Source: Siniperca chuatsi (lineage: Eukaryota; Chordata; Actinopteri; Centrarchiformes; Sinipercidae). From it: a stretch of DNA of 64,000 nucleotides. Position numbers and translations under genes: made by a program. Shown here in pieces: positions 39,403 to 51,594 of the stretch. Under the pieces are notes generated by a model. That model was given only the letters and a program-made list of their open reading frames with translations. It did no database searches and had not been told where the DNA came from. The DNA lies in assembly GCF_020085105.1 (NCBI RefSeq), contig NC_058046.1:17384675-17448674 (forward strand), written 5' to 3'. The first letter of the stretch is position 1; each line of letters starts with the position of its first letter.

Positions 39403-42009
39403 CTGTAGGAGAACAGACATGCAAAGAGTTATTATTAAACAATATGAAACCAGGGCAAAGAAACGCTCACAGCCTCGCCATTAAGTGAAGCTGCTCCAAA
39501 GTTAAGATGTGACAAGCTGAAGATGGGAGAGAACATGTCCACCAGCAAAGATTTCTTGATTAACTGCGAGGCCATTTTAATGCCATCATTCTCCTATTAA
39601 TCTGTGCCTAATATGAGAGGCAATTTAGTTCTATTTCTAAACTCTCATTGTTCTCGTTAGTCTTGTTTTGGAGAACAGTACAATCCTGATTGTCAGTTCA
39701 GCTGTAGCGTCACAAATCGCACTGTGCAGATGTAGAAAGCACACTATACTTAGACATTTACTGGCACCTTCCTCCTCCTCCTCATCTCTGACTTCTTTAT
39801 TTTCATAATTCCTTCCATATTCCAGGCCATGTGTGTGTTGGATAAATAACACCTCATAAAGAAGCAGAGCTGCAGAGTGTGTATGAATGAGGTGTAGCTC
39901 TGGGGCTGAAAGCGACCTGCTGGTGCTGCCCAGCTTACAGCACAACCAAGTCCTTACTGAGCCACAAAAACACCAGTCTGTCTCATTTCCTCATATGTTC
40001 TCCATGTTTTTCACTGTACGACTCCCTGTAACTCTCTTTCCTTCCCTCCTTACTTTTTTCTAGCTTGCTTTCCTCATGTTTCACTCCTTCACTCTCCTGA
40101 GACAATAAGAGAGAGTGACACAAGTCAATGAAACTGTGACATAACTGTTCCTCAATGTGTGTCTTCTGAGTGAGTGGGAAAACAGGGATACAGACGAGGA
40201 GTAAGGAGTAGAGGCTTAATAGAAACACTGGCAAAATGTGGACCTGTGTCTGATAAGCTCTGGCAAGCCTGCAGTCAGCACTCCACCTGCATATAAATGC
40301 ACCTGCAGGTCTCAGAGCCTTGACTATTGCACAATGTCTTTGTGCTTCATCAGCACTTGCAGCACCATGTCCTCCAGTCACCTGCTCTGTGACCAGCTAT
40401 CACATCCCCATCAAGTCAGAATCCATTGCACTGAGAATATACACACTCAAGGGAACAATGCTGGTGAAAAAAAGCACCAAATATGTTGTAGCCATGTATT
40501 AAAATAGTCTTCAAAAGGAGAATTGTGTCTTTAGATGAATACATGTTGACATACACACACTGATTCAGATAGTAAAAGAATGTAGCAGACACTAAACTCT
40601 TATCTCCAGACTGGGTCCTTATCTGTGTACCAGCTCTTTTGTTGCTATAAACACAGAGCCAACACCAATACAGATACATTTTGGCTGGAAGCACACCTCC
40701 CAACTACAGCTATGTGTCTATATTTGGCATCTATGCATCATTTATGCCTCTATCACCTTTAAAATAATATTCAGTCTTTTGTGTTCCCCTCTTAGGAAGG
40801 AACGCAAGCACATCTGGTCACATAAAAGTTATTAACTCATCCTGAATGAAAAGATGATGTTTGTCGCACAACTTTGTGTTACTGGAACTGAGGCAAAAGT
40901 CGCCTGGAATGCTCTTTACAAAACAAAATCCTTAGCTGTGTCATTAGTATCGAATCAGAATATATCTATTCGCCACTGTGTAACGAGGTGTTGATCCACC
41001 TGAGCCATTACACTGTATGACTGGCTGTGTGCTCTGAACCTGAGGAATGTTAATGAGCCTGCCAGCCTGTCTGGCTCTCTGCTCAGCCCTGGCCTGAGTG
41101 TCAGTGTTAAAAGGGATTGTTTGGACCTCTTACTCTCCCTCTCTTTCTCTCTCACCTGACCCCACAACCCAGCCGGTGCTCCAACAGACTGTTTCCAGAA
41201 CAATCTATGTGAGGCATGCAGCTGCAGTGAACAACAGCATGTTTGTTGTTCACCTCAACAAAAGAGAGGCAGACAGATGGTTGGACATGTGGATGAGAAT
41301 GGATGGATGGATCATCCTAATCAGCCGTGTCTTACCATTGTCATGCACTCCCATTGCAAATACCACTAGCAAACAGGAGTAAAACAAGGAAAAGAAGAGA
41401 GCACATTTACACTGTTACACATATGTAAAATGATACCTTGTAAGTTGTAAGTCACAATTACATTACTATAAGCTACAAATACAAGCATGCATCTTTGTCA
41501 AATCAATACCTCTGGCAAATAGTGGATGTTTTGTGATCTGGATGAGGACCAAATCCGTAAACTGATACAACTGATCAATAAAAAGGAAACTCTGTACTTG
41601 AAAGTCTAAATCTGAATGAAAACCACTTAGAACTGGCCTGTGTAGAGGGGTTGAATTGTGGGTTGTTTATGAGCCTATGTGAAAGTCAAGCAAGATCATA
41701 ACGACATCATAATGTACGTCATGGTAAAACTGTGCAAGACTATGTTTGCACAATGTAGACCAGAGAAACTTTTCGATGGAATGGGGGAAAATACAATCTG
41801 GGTTAATTTCCATTTCACATAGTTGTCAAGCCTGGATTTAACACACAAGCAAATATATGATACACAGACAAGGCAACTGTCCAGTAAAAATGTAAAAGAC
41901 AAAACCTTTGCAACTGCAAAGTTTCTTGGCAAACTCACAACAGCTCTTCATGTGACTGTGTCAAAACCCAGACTTGGTCAACACATGTACTTTTCATTCA
42001 CTTTATCTT

Positions 42010-42078
42010 TCCTACTTGTGAAGCACTTTGTGACTACTGCTCTTAAAAGGTGTTATATAAAGAAACTTTACTTACTTA
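42010..42078 (+). mobile_element. LINE/SINE 3'-tail relic
   Basis: Contains gaagcactttgtgactactg then aaaggtgttatataaagaaa. This is the phrase found at the 3' end of many fish non-LTR retroelements (aagcactttgt ... aaggtgctatataaataaa). A second relic of the same phrase lies at 58458-58500. Confidence 0.6.
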
Positions 42079-44159
42079 GCTCTTTTCTCCGTCAGTCTCT
42101 CTGTTCCTAAACAACTCTCTTCCCGCTCGTCCACACGCCCTTGTCAGAAACTCTACCACCCTTCAAACCAACACACTTGAGTGCAGATCAAACACTGGCT
42201 CTTATGCCATATCTCCTCCATGGTTTCAGGGATATTGCCAAGGGTGCCAGTCAGCCCCAGTGGAAGTCAAATAGCCACTCTGAAGCCAAGCAGTCTTGGC
42301 AAGAAAAAAATGTTGCTGAGAGAAAACATGGGCTGTCTGGTATGATGAAAATGCAGATCCAATGCATCTGAACTGTCAAAAAGTAGCTGTGGTAATATTC
42401 CCTAGGTATTAGGCAAAGGTAGCGGTAATAATAATGAAGGCATGAATCAGACAGATCAATCAGCCAGTCACCAGCCATGCTACACACTTGTTTTAGAAAT
42501 GATACATAATTTAAAAATAGTTTATCTCTTCCAATAGGGAGATCTGGTTCTTTACAATAAGGTTGAAAGTGGAACAGCAATTTCCACAGTAGAGCACAAC
42601 CATTTTCAAACAATCTGATCATAACATCAGGGCTGAGAGGTATTTAAGGAGGCTCCCACAGTTTCTATCACCAGGACACAGATACTACATGTAGGTTACT
42701 TTTTGCTCTGCTTTGCTTCACTGGACTGCTGGGCTTTCATGACCTTCACAATCCCTGACCGTGAGATGTTAGATAAGCACAGATATCTGGATTTGGATGA
42801 ATACAATCAAGAAGATGCATGGGGAGTCAGCTTAGTCCCGCCTGCAGGGGATCGGCTTCATCAACTTAACTGCTCTGATCCTTGACTACAGCTCACAGAA
42901 ACTCCACCCAAGCAAAATTTAACTCAGACAACTTGTTCAATGCATTGTTTGTATTTTTTAATCAAATCTCTTTTCTGTATCCAAAACTGCAATATTCACA
43001 GGCAACATGATAAATACACTGAAATAATGTGTGAACTAATAGATAAAATAAAATCCCAAAATTCTTTGGGATTTCTTTCTCCAAAGTACTGTATAACCCA
43101 AGGCTGAACATATACAGTTTGTGGTGTGGGGCAGTAGTCATTATCTTGCGTAAACGACTTGTTTGGTGTGTCAGTGTAATTACATAATTGGCTTAGTTAC
43201 CCCAACCCTGTAAAATAGTTGCTTGTGTGAAATGTGTCATGTTGTGTTATGAATTATGCGGATGGGAAACAAACATGTAATGTGTGGGCTCCCCTCCAAT
43301 AGCCAAGCAGAAGTGCTATGAATGACAATAATAAACAAATGATATGTAGTCCTCTACCACCTCAAAAACATTCAGGTTTATCCCCTGGCTGTTGTAGATA
43401 TTTTAAGACAAATACTGAGACAGGAAGAGGAGTAGGAAATGCTTGGTGGGGGGCAGACAGAGTGAGGGGATAGAGAAGAGACTAACACCGTCCTTGTGAA
43501 ATGTTAAGTCAAACAGAAATATCATCATTCCCAAAGACACAAAAAGAGATAAAACACATCCAGTTCAGGAGCTCTGCTCTAGTTACACCCAATTCAAACA
43601 GACTGCCTAAATATAAATACAAACACACACAAAGCAAAACAGAAAATGCAAACACAAACATATGTGCACACAAACATACAGGTTTTGTGGCCCTGTAAAC
43701 ATAGCCACACATCTTAAACACACACCCTCTCTGTTTCCTCTCCCTGGTGATCCCCACACCAAATGAAGCTGTAAAACAGCAGGCAGATATTATTTTGGAT
43801 TGTTTTTGGTGCGTTCTGTTCCATATTTCAGGGCATCCTCTGGAGGTGTGTTTGTTTTCATCATCCCTCTGAGGGACAAGCTGTGCTGCAGCTTCAGAGT
43901 AGTGTCTGCCTGTCTACAGCAGGCACTACACAGCACTGCAGGGCTGTGCGAGTGTGTGGGGACACTATATGTCTAAACAAGACAAAAAACCTCTGGCCAC
44001 ACTGGCAGCCCATATGGATGTTTGATTGGTTGGATTAACAACATGGAGACAACCTTTATTACTCCTCGTAGGGCAAAAATGGAAGTTTGGCCAAAGGGCA
44101 GTACCAAATGGAAAGATTATGTTGTTGTCTAAATCAAAAGGGTTTATCTTAATTTTTAA

Positions 44160-44405
44160 CATGTAACATCCAGTGTGTAGCATGTACACTTAACATGCAT
44201 GCTAATGTAGTGTAATAATTCATGCATAGCATGTTAGAATGCTAACGTCATCCCGTTAGCGTGCTACAGTATTTTGGCATTGACCTCAGAGTAGATGGGA
44301 AACTTTGGTCATAAGTTTTAGATGCATCTTGTCCTGAAAGTGACATCCATCCCATAGTTGGACACTGTTGTGCAAACAGACAGATCAACCCGCCAACAGA
44401 ACTAG
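44160..44405. mobile_element. Decayed 'atgctaac' fish miniature repeat
   Basis: Blocks of catgcatgctaatg, catgttagaatgctaac and gttagcgtgctac, followed by tttggtcataag and ending ctagcatggctgaaaa, match the layout of a common teleost miniature repeat. It has diverged and no target duplication was identified. Confidence 0.5.
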
Positions 44406-46116
44406 CATGGCTGAAAATACAGTGATTTATGTCTTAACATGATGCTGCAAGAACACGACAAGTGCAAAGAACAGGAGTTCTTTACAATGAGAACAGCTAC
44501 TGTCCCTGAGACAGGAAGACAATGGGAGAGAGAAACAGAGATACAGAACAAAAGGTGTGATAGTTTATAATATTTAGTTGGGCGCTTCCAACAATGTAGA
44601 ACAATGTACAACAAAACCACACGTTAAATTTTATTCAAAGCAAAGCAATTTTCCCAGCAGGACAGAAAAGAAAAACAATCTGCACTGTAATGATGCAAAT
44701 GCAAGTACATAATCACACGATATGGAGCAAGACAATGAATATATTTTGTTTTCTAAGACAACATGAATGCCAGAAACCCAGGGAAAGGATACGGCTTATG
44801 TATTTGTAATTCAGAGAGTGTCTCTTCTAGTTCCACTCTGAATGAAAAGCAGCGAGGAGGAGGTCACCCTCTGTGTCCAGAGAGTCACATGATTCAACTG
44901 AAGGAATGGAGGGGGGAGTGAGCGAAACATAGAGATGAGTACATAGAGAGAGAAAACAGAGATGATGTTCTCTAAAGACACAGAGGCAGGGACAGGCTGC
45001 CCTGGTGGGGCGATACAGTACAGCACGACACTCTGAGACAAGGACTTATTACAGCAGGCTTATTATATTCAACCACCTTGTCATATCTACACAAAGCTAC
45101 CCTCAGCTCCTAACGTCACAGCCCATGGAAAACATGATCACATGACAAAGAGAAGAAGAGAGAGACTTGCCTATCCCCAAGCAAGCCCAGCTTAGTTTTA
45201 CTCAGCCCTGCCCTGGAGTCCAAAGGTCCTCTTACTCTCCTTTAAGCCACAAGGGTGATAGGCAGGTTTATTACCTATGCATATCACTGTTGGCACAACT
45301 GACTGGTTATTATTCTCAGTAGTGGTCAATCATGGGGGTAAGAGGGGATTAGGTCACCCTGCCTTTATTGATCGGAGGTCAGAGGCTGCTGAAGAAAAAG
45401 AGGAGGAATTTCATGCTGTCAAATTTCTGCATTTCTCCCACTTCACCCACCCCTCTATGTCTTGCTGTTGGACCGTTTAGTCATCTCTCCTTCCTACTCT
45501 CTCACTCTAGCACCCTAGGGTCCCCTGAGTGGGCCTCTGCAAGCCTTGTCATTACCAAGGCAGGAAAGTAGGAGGGGGGCATGGGGGCTCAGCAGGGCCA
45601 AAACAACAACATCAAGAAACAACAACAAACACCACAAACTCTGAATTATCTGAATTCCTGCAGGGCTGCCAACCTATCGCACTGCCTGCAACCCTCCAAG
45701 CAACCAATCGTTATACAGAGGAGCAAAATTATGAACCAATTACAGCTGCAGGCCTCCTTTAGCAGATTTTTTTTGTCCTCTCAAAAGCTGGTACTGACGT
45801 GATGCGAGGCCAGAGAGGGGGGGACTCCCCTTCAGAGGTCATTAAGATCAAAGCGATAATACTGGGAAATTCTACTTCCAGATTCACCTGCTGCAAAGTA
45901 AATGAAGGACATTTTTAACAGGCCCTGACACTGGCGTTTGTTGACAGACTTCCCAAGATTAACATACTGTGTCTCTGTACAAACATGAATTTAGGAAGTC
46001 CGTGTAGGAGAAACACAGCTTTAAATGATGAATATTTGTCAGGTCACATCATCAAGAATTACATAAGGTACTGTGAATGAGGATTGTTGTGACTTTGTCG
46101 TGAGTTTGTATCTTCA

Positions 46117-46515
46117 CTCTTAAAGGGGCATTCCAGTGATTTTGTAGAGTTGGAGAACTTTTGAGAGACTGATTTAAAAAAGAATAGTCAAAATCTGTCA
46201 CAGAGGCTGAGATATCCTGGCTTTTAGTCCCCTAAAAGTGGATTGGGTTGAACACACAATACAACTCAATAGTGTATTTTAATTAGATCCTCCCTGCCTG
46301 GTAAATGCCCAGGTCTTTTAACCGTCCCACCCCCAGTTTGTAATGCAGACTGTTATAATATTGTAGTCTCCAAGCTCAAGCCAAGATAACTGATTTTTCC
46401 AGACTTAACATAGCTTCTCCAGAGCCACAAAAGACATTATACAAATGTTTTCAGTTTGCACTCCATGACAAGTAAACAGATCTTCATGTGTAAAATTGGT
46501 TGAGTGCCCCTTTAA
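46117..46515. mobile_element. TTAA-flanked miniature inverted-repeat element
   Basis: Left end TTAAAGGGGCATTCCAGTGA; right end, read in reverse complement, TTAAAGGGGCACTCAACCAA. Both termini sit in TTAA, the target of piggyBac-type transposases, and the element is about 390 bp with no coding frame. Inverted ends of about 11 identical bases are followed by looser similarity. A second, partial copy of the same sequence lies at 21081-21230. Confidence 0.75.
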
Positions 46516-47329
46516 CTATTCACTTGAGTTTTTTCACTTTCAGCATGTGCAAAGCCAAAAACACTTGATTTATTATGGCAATGTAATATCTATTTGTAGG
46601 GAGAACCACTGACTCTAGCAAGAAAAGCTGAGCTTATAAACAGGTCTTTTTCAAGGATTTAAAATTAAAAGAACATGCATGCTTTGTTTTATCTATCTCT
46701 GAACCTGTTTTGTTGTTCAAGCTTTTTTAATTGCTGTATTTTTACAGAAAATTTTGTGAATAGTTATTACATGAACTTGAAATTACTTTAACGCCCTCAA
46801 CTTTACTTTAAGTATTACTTATATATTTACAAATACTACAAATCACATAAAAGGGGGGACTTTAAGTTAAGATGATTTCCCATTTGTTCCAACTGGCGTA
46901 CAGTTTAAGTTCCCATTGCTGTAAAAAATAATGTGGAGGAGCTTTCATTTTCGAATAAATTTTATATCGTCTAGGGTGAACATTGATCACAGTACTGATA
47001 AAAAAAGACTGTTAATTTTGAAGTCCTGACTGAGTCCTGGTGGCTATCAGTAGTACGTGGTATGTGCTGACATGAGTGCAGCCTGGCTGATGAATGAGGA
47101 CAATAAAACAGATAACAGAGAGAGAGCAGCCCACGATGTGCTTAGGTAGAGGTGCAACACAACTGAACAGAGGTGTGGAAGCTAAACCTCATCCAATCAA
47201 TAGAGTATGTTGGTCAAACTGCCCACTGACCTGTCTAGGCTTTATGCTCCTTCTTCTTCAGCAGTGCTCTGATTCATACTGCTGGCCATGAAAAAAGTGC
47301 ATCTGATTCTTTGTTTTAATATTTAGTTG

Positions 47330-47940
47330 AGGCTTTGAGCACTGATTCAATTAATCCAATGATCTGTTAGTCACAATAGTTGGCAATAAATTCCAATTTT
47401 GAGCAATTAATCATTTTAGTTATCTATTAAAAACAACAAAAATGCTAGTTAATGCTTCACAAATGTAGATCCTGACCGATAACTCGAGATGGGTAATATA
47501 TCAGCCAATATTATCCCAGATTTATCAGTATCAGTGTATGTGTCGGCCAATGAGTAAGAAGACATTGCAGTACAGAGATACCAAAGATATAGTTGAGGTC
47601 ATTTAGAAACAGTGACCCCATTCTAATTTTTCAACCTAAAAATTTTTTCGCTCAATACAATTCTTTAATCAAAAAGTTGTGTTTATGTTTAAAAATAAAA
47701 TATTGGCCAATATGTCATTTTCAGATTTTTTTAGACAGTTTTAGGCCTAAAAAAATCCAGTTTAGTCAGACTATAATAAAAAGTTGCTTACTTTTTTGTT
47801 TCATCAGTTTGAATTGAATACTTTTGGTTTTTTGGTTGCTGGTTTGACATTGTTTAGGCTAAATGACTATTTTAGTCATCAAAACAGTACTAGACTAACC
47901 AATAAAAAAGTAATCATTAGTAGCAACCCCTAAAGGCCTG
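47330..47940. mobile_element. Cluster of old fish repeats
   Basis: Contains caattaatcattttagttat, aatatatcagccaatattat, atattggccaatatgtca and tcattagtagcaacccctaa. These are the word types of two abundant fish repeats ('attaatcg...gcaacccta' and 'ccgatatatcggcc'). Too decayed to set boundaries. Confidence 0.4.
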
Positions 47941-50900
47941 GCACTGACTTACTGAGGAAATAGCAAAGCAGCATAACACACAACACTCATTAACCATCAG
48001 AAACTGCAAAACCAACCGCACATTGTATTGTAGGACATTCCACAGCTGCAACAAGTTAAATCGCAGTAAACTGAAATACAATAACTCCAGTAATGTCCAC
48101 TACAGGAATTAATACCACGTCCTCAGAGTCACACAAAGATGGATGCTGCATTTTGTTTTCATATAATGTTTTCAAGCTGTATGGAAACACCCTACAAATA
48201 ATCTTGAATCTCACTCTACAATGAAATGCATCACTCACTCTGCTGCTTCACTGAAATTAAAGTAAAGTGATCTGAGTAAAGGTTCCTACAACTGAGCTGA
48301 GAAAATAAAATAATGATATGGTGCTGAATAACCTGAGATGACGAACTCTGGAAAGAAAACAAACACTCTTGTCACCCTTTCAACTCTTTGCCACTGGGAC
48401 GTGGCACATTAGCAGTTCGACCCAGATTATAACACTGTAGGCGGGAGTGAGAGAGGATCCTCTGAGAGAAGAATTAGAGTGGGCGTAGGAGGAAGAGAGG
48501 TCACACTAAACACACACAAACATTACGAGGTGCCGAATTTCATTATAACAGTGAGGCATTTTTATTAGAACATCTTGAATGTAACTAGACCCAATGTGGG
48601 GCCACACCCCTGTGTGCAGACACAAGGCACTTCGGTCAGTCAGACCATTATCAGGAATGCGAGAGAGAGAGCTGAGAACTACAGTTCAGAGCACTGACTT
48701 ATGTAACTGTCTTAATGAGCCTCATGCCTGTTATTTTGGTCCTACCACTACTGGGATCCCATGGTACAGTATGAGCAGAGTACACAGAGTGCTCTTTGAC
48801 CCAAAATCACAAGACAGCACTCAAAACTCTATAGCTGTTAATTATTGTGCTACCCTTTCACAGGAAGCTCATACAGCAGGAAAAAGACTAATACTAAATA
48901 CTAATGTTGGCTTATAAAAGGTGGCCCTCTGCTTTCGATCAGTGATTAATGCTTACAGTTACAATTTAATCACTAATTTAAGAGGGAATCTGATCCACCA
49001 CAGTAAAAGCCCAAGAAGAATGATTTGTGTTGACAAGATTTTGGCTCTACAGTGCTGTGGCACTTCTGCTGCTACTCAGATGGAAAATATTACATAATGC
49101 ACAGATGCTGCTCACTCTGACAAGCAACATATCAGTGCAAGGGCGGCAGACAGCACAGCACAGGAGCTCAGGTGCTAGTCCCAAGGAGAGAGCAGAGGAT
49201 TTGCATATGCTGTTTTCCCTTTCAAACATCCTTTGCAGCAAGCTGGACCACTTGCACTGCCATCCAGTCAAATGAGAAAGAAGCAGGAAGTTCATAAAGG
49301 AAACCACATACATGCTCATAATCCTGTGTAACACCTTATCCTTGTCCTAAAGCCTGACTTGAAACCAGTCAGATTTGCATGACAATTCATTTTCTCCAAT
49401 CATTAATATGTTGCAATTTGATCTAAATTAGTGACTGGTGTCTGTAACATTTCAAGGAACAATCACAAGATATTTTTAACATATGTTGCTTTATTAGTCA
49501 GACAATACCATGAAGAGGGCCACAGAATCGGACCCAGGACATAGCAGATACACCAGGATGCTCTGTGACCAAATGTTTTGAGATTAGATGGTCTAGAATG
49601 AGGTTAAACTGAAGAAAAAGCAAATAAAATCACAGTACTCTATCAGAAAATTATTCTATTGCATGAATTAAAAAAAAAAATCCTGAGTCATTTCTAAAGG
49701 GAAACATTTCTCATTCAAGTTATTCAAGATCCTCAAATGAAGGAAACAAAATACTGCAACTGCCTCCCTCACAGCAGAGAGCGAACCACATCATAATGTG
49801 CCAAAACTTCCTTCATTATGACAAAGCAAAACTCTCCCTCAGACACACAAACATAATTTTGCCTATTCAAATTCAGTATTTTGTCAATGATATAATGTCA
49901 TAAAAACACAAGCTCAACAGTTGAACTGCCACTGACCAGTAAGTCCAGATCATTCACTGGACACTGTTGTTGTTGAGCTTGCCTAAGCAGCTTCCCTGCT
50001 CACTGGGCAGCTCTCACTCTCCCAGCACAGTATACAAGATAACCAGTTACCTCTTTTTCTATTAGGACTGGCGAAGCCATTTCACAATCACAGCCTGACT
50101 GCCAACTACCAGGAGCAGAAATGTAGCACTTCACTGTAAAGAGCAGTGATAATGTGATAGGTACTGAGGCTCACACCAGTAAATTAAAGGCTGGTCCAGT
50201 GCAGCATCAAATAAGATATTTGGAATAAAGAAAACCTGTCACCTGGACTATTGCACATATTGTGCCACAGGGGTTTAGTAACTTATGGCTGCACACAGAG
50301 GCCAGGTGTTAACAGCGATATCCAGACATGAAGACATCTTAACATTAGCGTTTCTGCCCTTATACCAGGGGGTTAAGGAGAGATTTCCATTACGTTTTGA
50401 GCCAGTGACTTTCTTCCTCTGCCCCCTAATGTGTTACACAATCTTCAACATGCTTGCCTCATTTCCCATCAAACTACAGACGTCCAGTTTCTCGCTAAAA
50501 GTGCAAGACAGAGTTGCAGACACATAAACAACAAACTTCCTCATTAATAGGAAACAGCAGCAAAAAGTAAATGTTCATACAGTAAACACTAGTGACTGTC
50601 CAGCAGCTACACTCTGGCGCAAACTGGTTGTACGACCAGGCTTTAGCAACAACAATTTCATTTATGTAGTTAAAGGTTGAAATTGAAATGAGTCACCCCC
50701 AAGACCACATTTAATTTTCACACCTTCACTTAACTTTTGTCATTTAAATTATGATAAAATAAGAAAGCATAACCTTATACCTATAATCTCATCACACCTT
50801 CGTATACGACCATAACCAGTTCAAGCGCACCTGCACTTCTTCACCTGTCGCAGCACCTGGATACACTTTGAAACATGAAACGTAATGATGTGAGGTAAAG

Positions 50901-51016
50901 GTCTATGTGTCAGTACAGTTAACCTCTCATATTTATTGATTTTTTTTACCGCGTACATAAATCTCACCAAGATATTTAGTTTCGCGCTAGATCCATCAAA
51001 CTCACAGAAACCTTAC

Positions 51017-51150
51017 CAGCCAATCGTATTTTTCTGAGTAGTCGTGCAGAAATATTTTCCTCAGAGTGGCTGCTGCAGTCCTCACAGAAAGCCCTTTCCT
51101 CAAGCAGTCGAACCCCAACAGATAAATAAATGCGGTTAAGACAAATATAC
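51017..51150 (-). promoter_or_regulatory. Candidate pip5k1b first exon and promoter region
   Basis: A good minus-strand donor (TTGGCTG/gtaaggtt) lies at 51017/51016, preceded by GC-moderate sequence and a TATA-like TATTTATC at about 51119-51126. This would be a non-coding first exon 11.6 kb upstream of the 39,299-39,402 exon and just beyond the 3' end of the next gene. The evidence is positional only, and the true start could lie anywhere in the upstream intron. Confidence 0.25.
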
Positions 51151-51594
51151 GCAGTGTGTATTTTCACCACAGGCTGACAGTGTACAACTGAAGAGTCACT
51201 CCTCCACTGACAGCAGCAAGAAGCCCTGTGTCCCTGCCCTGCCTCTTTGCATACAACCATGCCATTTAGTGCACCACTGGATACAAAAATGACAAGAGAC
51301 TCGAGCATGCCCTCTGCAGGCCACAGGAAACTTCAGTTTCTTCAGCAACAATAAAGAGATGTATTTAATTTCATTACCTAAAATTAGTATGGCAATAATA
51401 TCTCTGTTATCTCTCCCAGTTGTATTAGTAGTTTAGAAATCCTTGAAATTTTTATATTCACATCTTCATTTCTGGTTACATGATATGAGAGTTTTGGCAT
51501 CACTGTGATGATAACAAAGGTCTGTAGTAACTTGTGGTGGTGGAGGCTTGTACAACAATAAAATAAAAAGTAGCCTGTTTCATGCTTAACATGT

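Larger units (their letters stand above)
39403..51016 (-). other. Non-coding stretch, probably the first intron of pip5k1b
   Basis: 11.6 kb with no exon that I could tie to any protein. It contains a LINE-tail-like segment (42010-42078), a decayed 'gctaac' repeat (44160-44405), a TTAA-flanked miniature element (46117-46515) and older repeat relics (47330-47940). Scattered 60-130 codon open frames on both strands look like noise: no motifs, no splice-compatible neighbours. Confidence 0.55.

Noticed and set aside
39983-40381. 132-codon minus-strand open frame upstream of pip5k1b
   Set aside because: The ATG-to-stop frame has no similarity I recognise and no neighbours that would splice to it. 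The upstream intron is AT-rich noise.
51100-51140. A tRNA-like B box (gggttcgactgc on the minus strand)
   Set aside because: No matching A box, acceptor stem or CCA-compatible fold was found around it.
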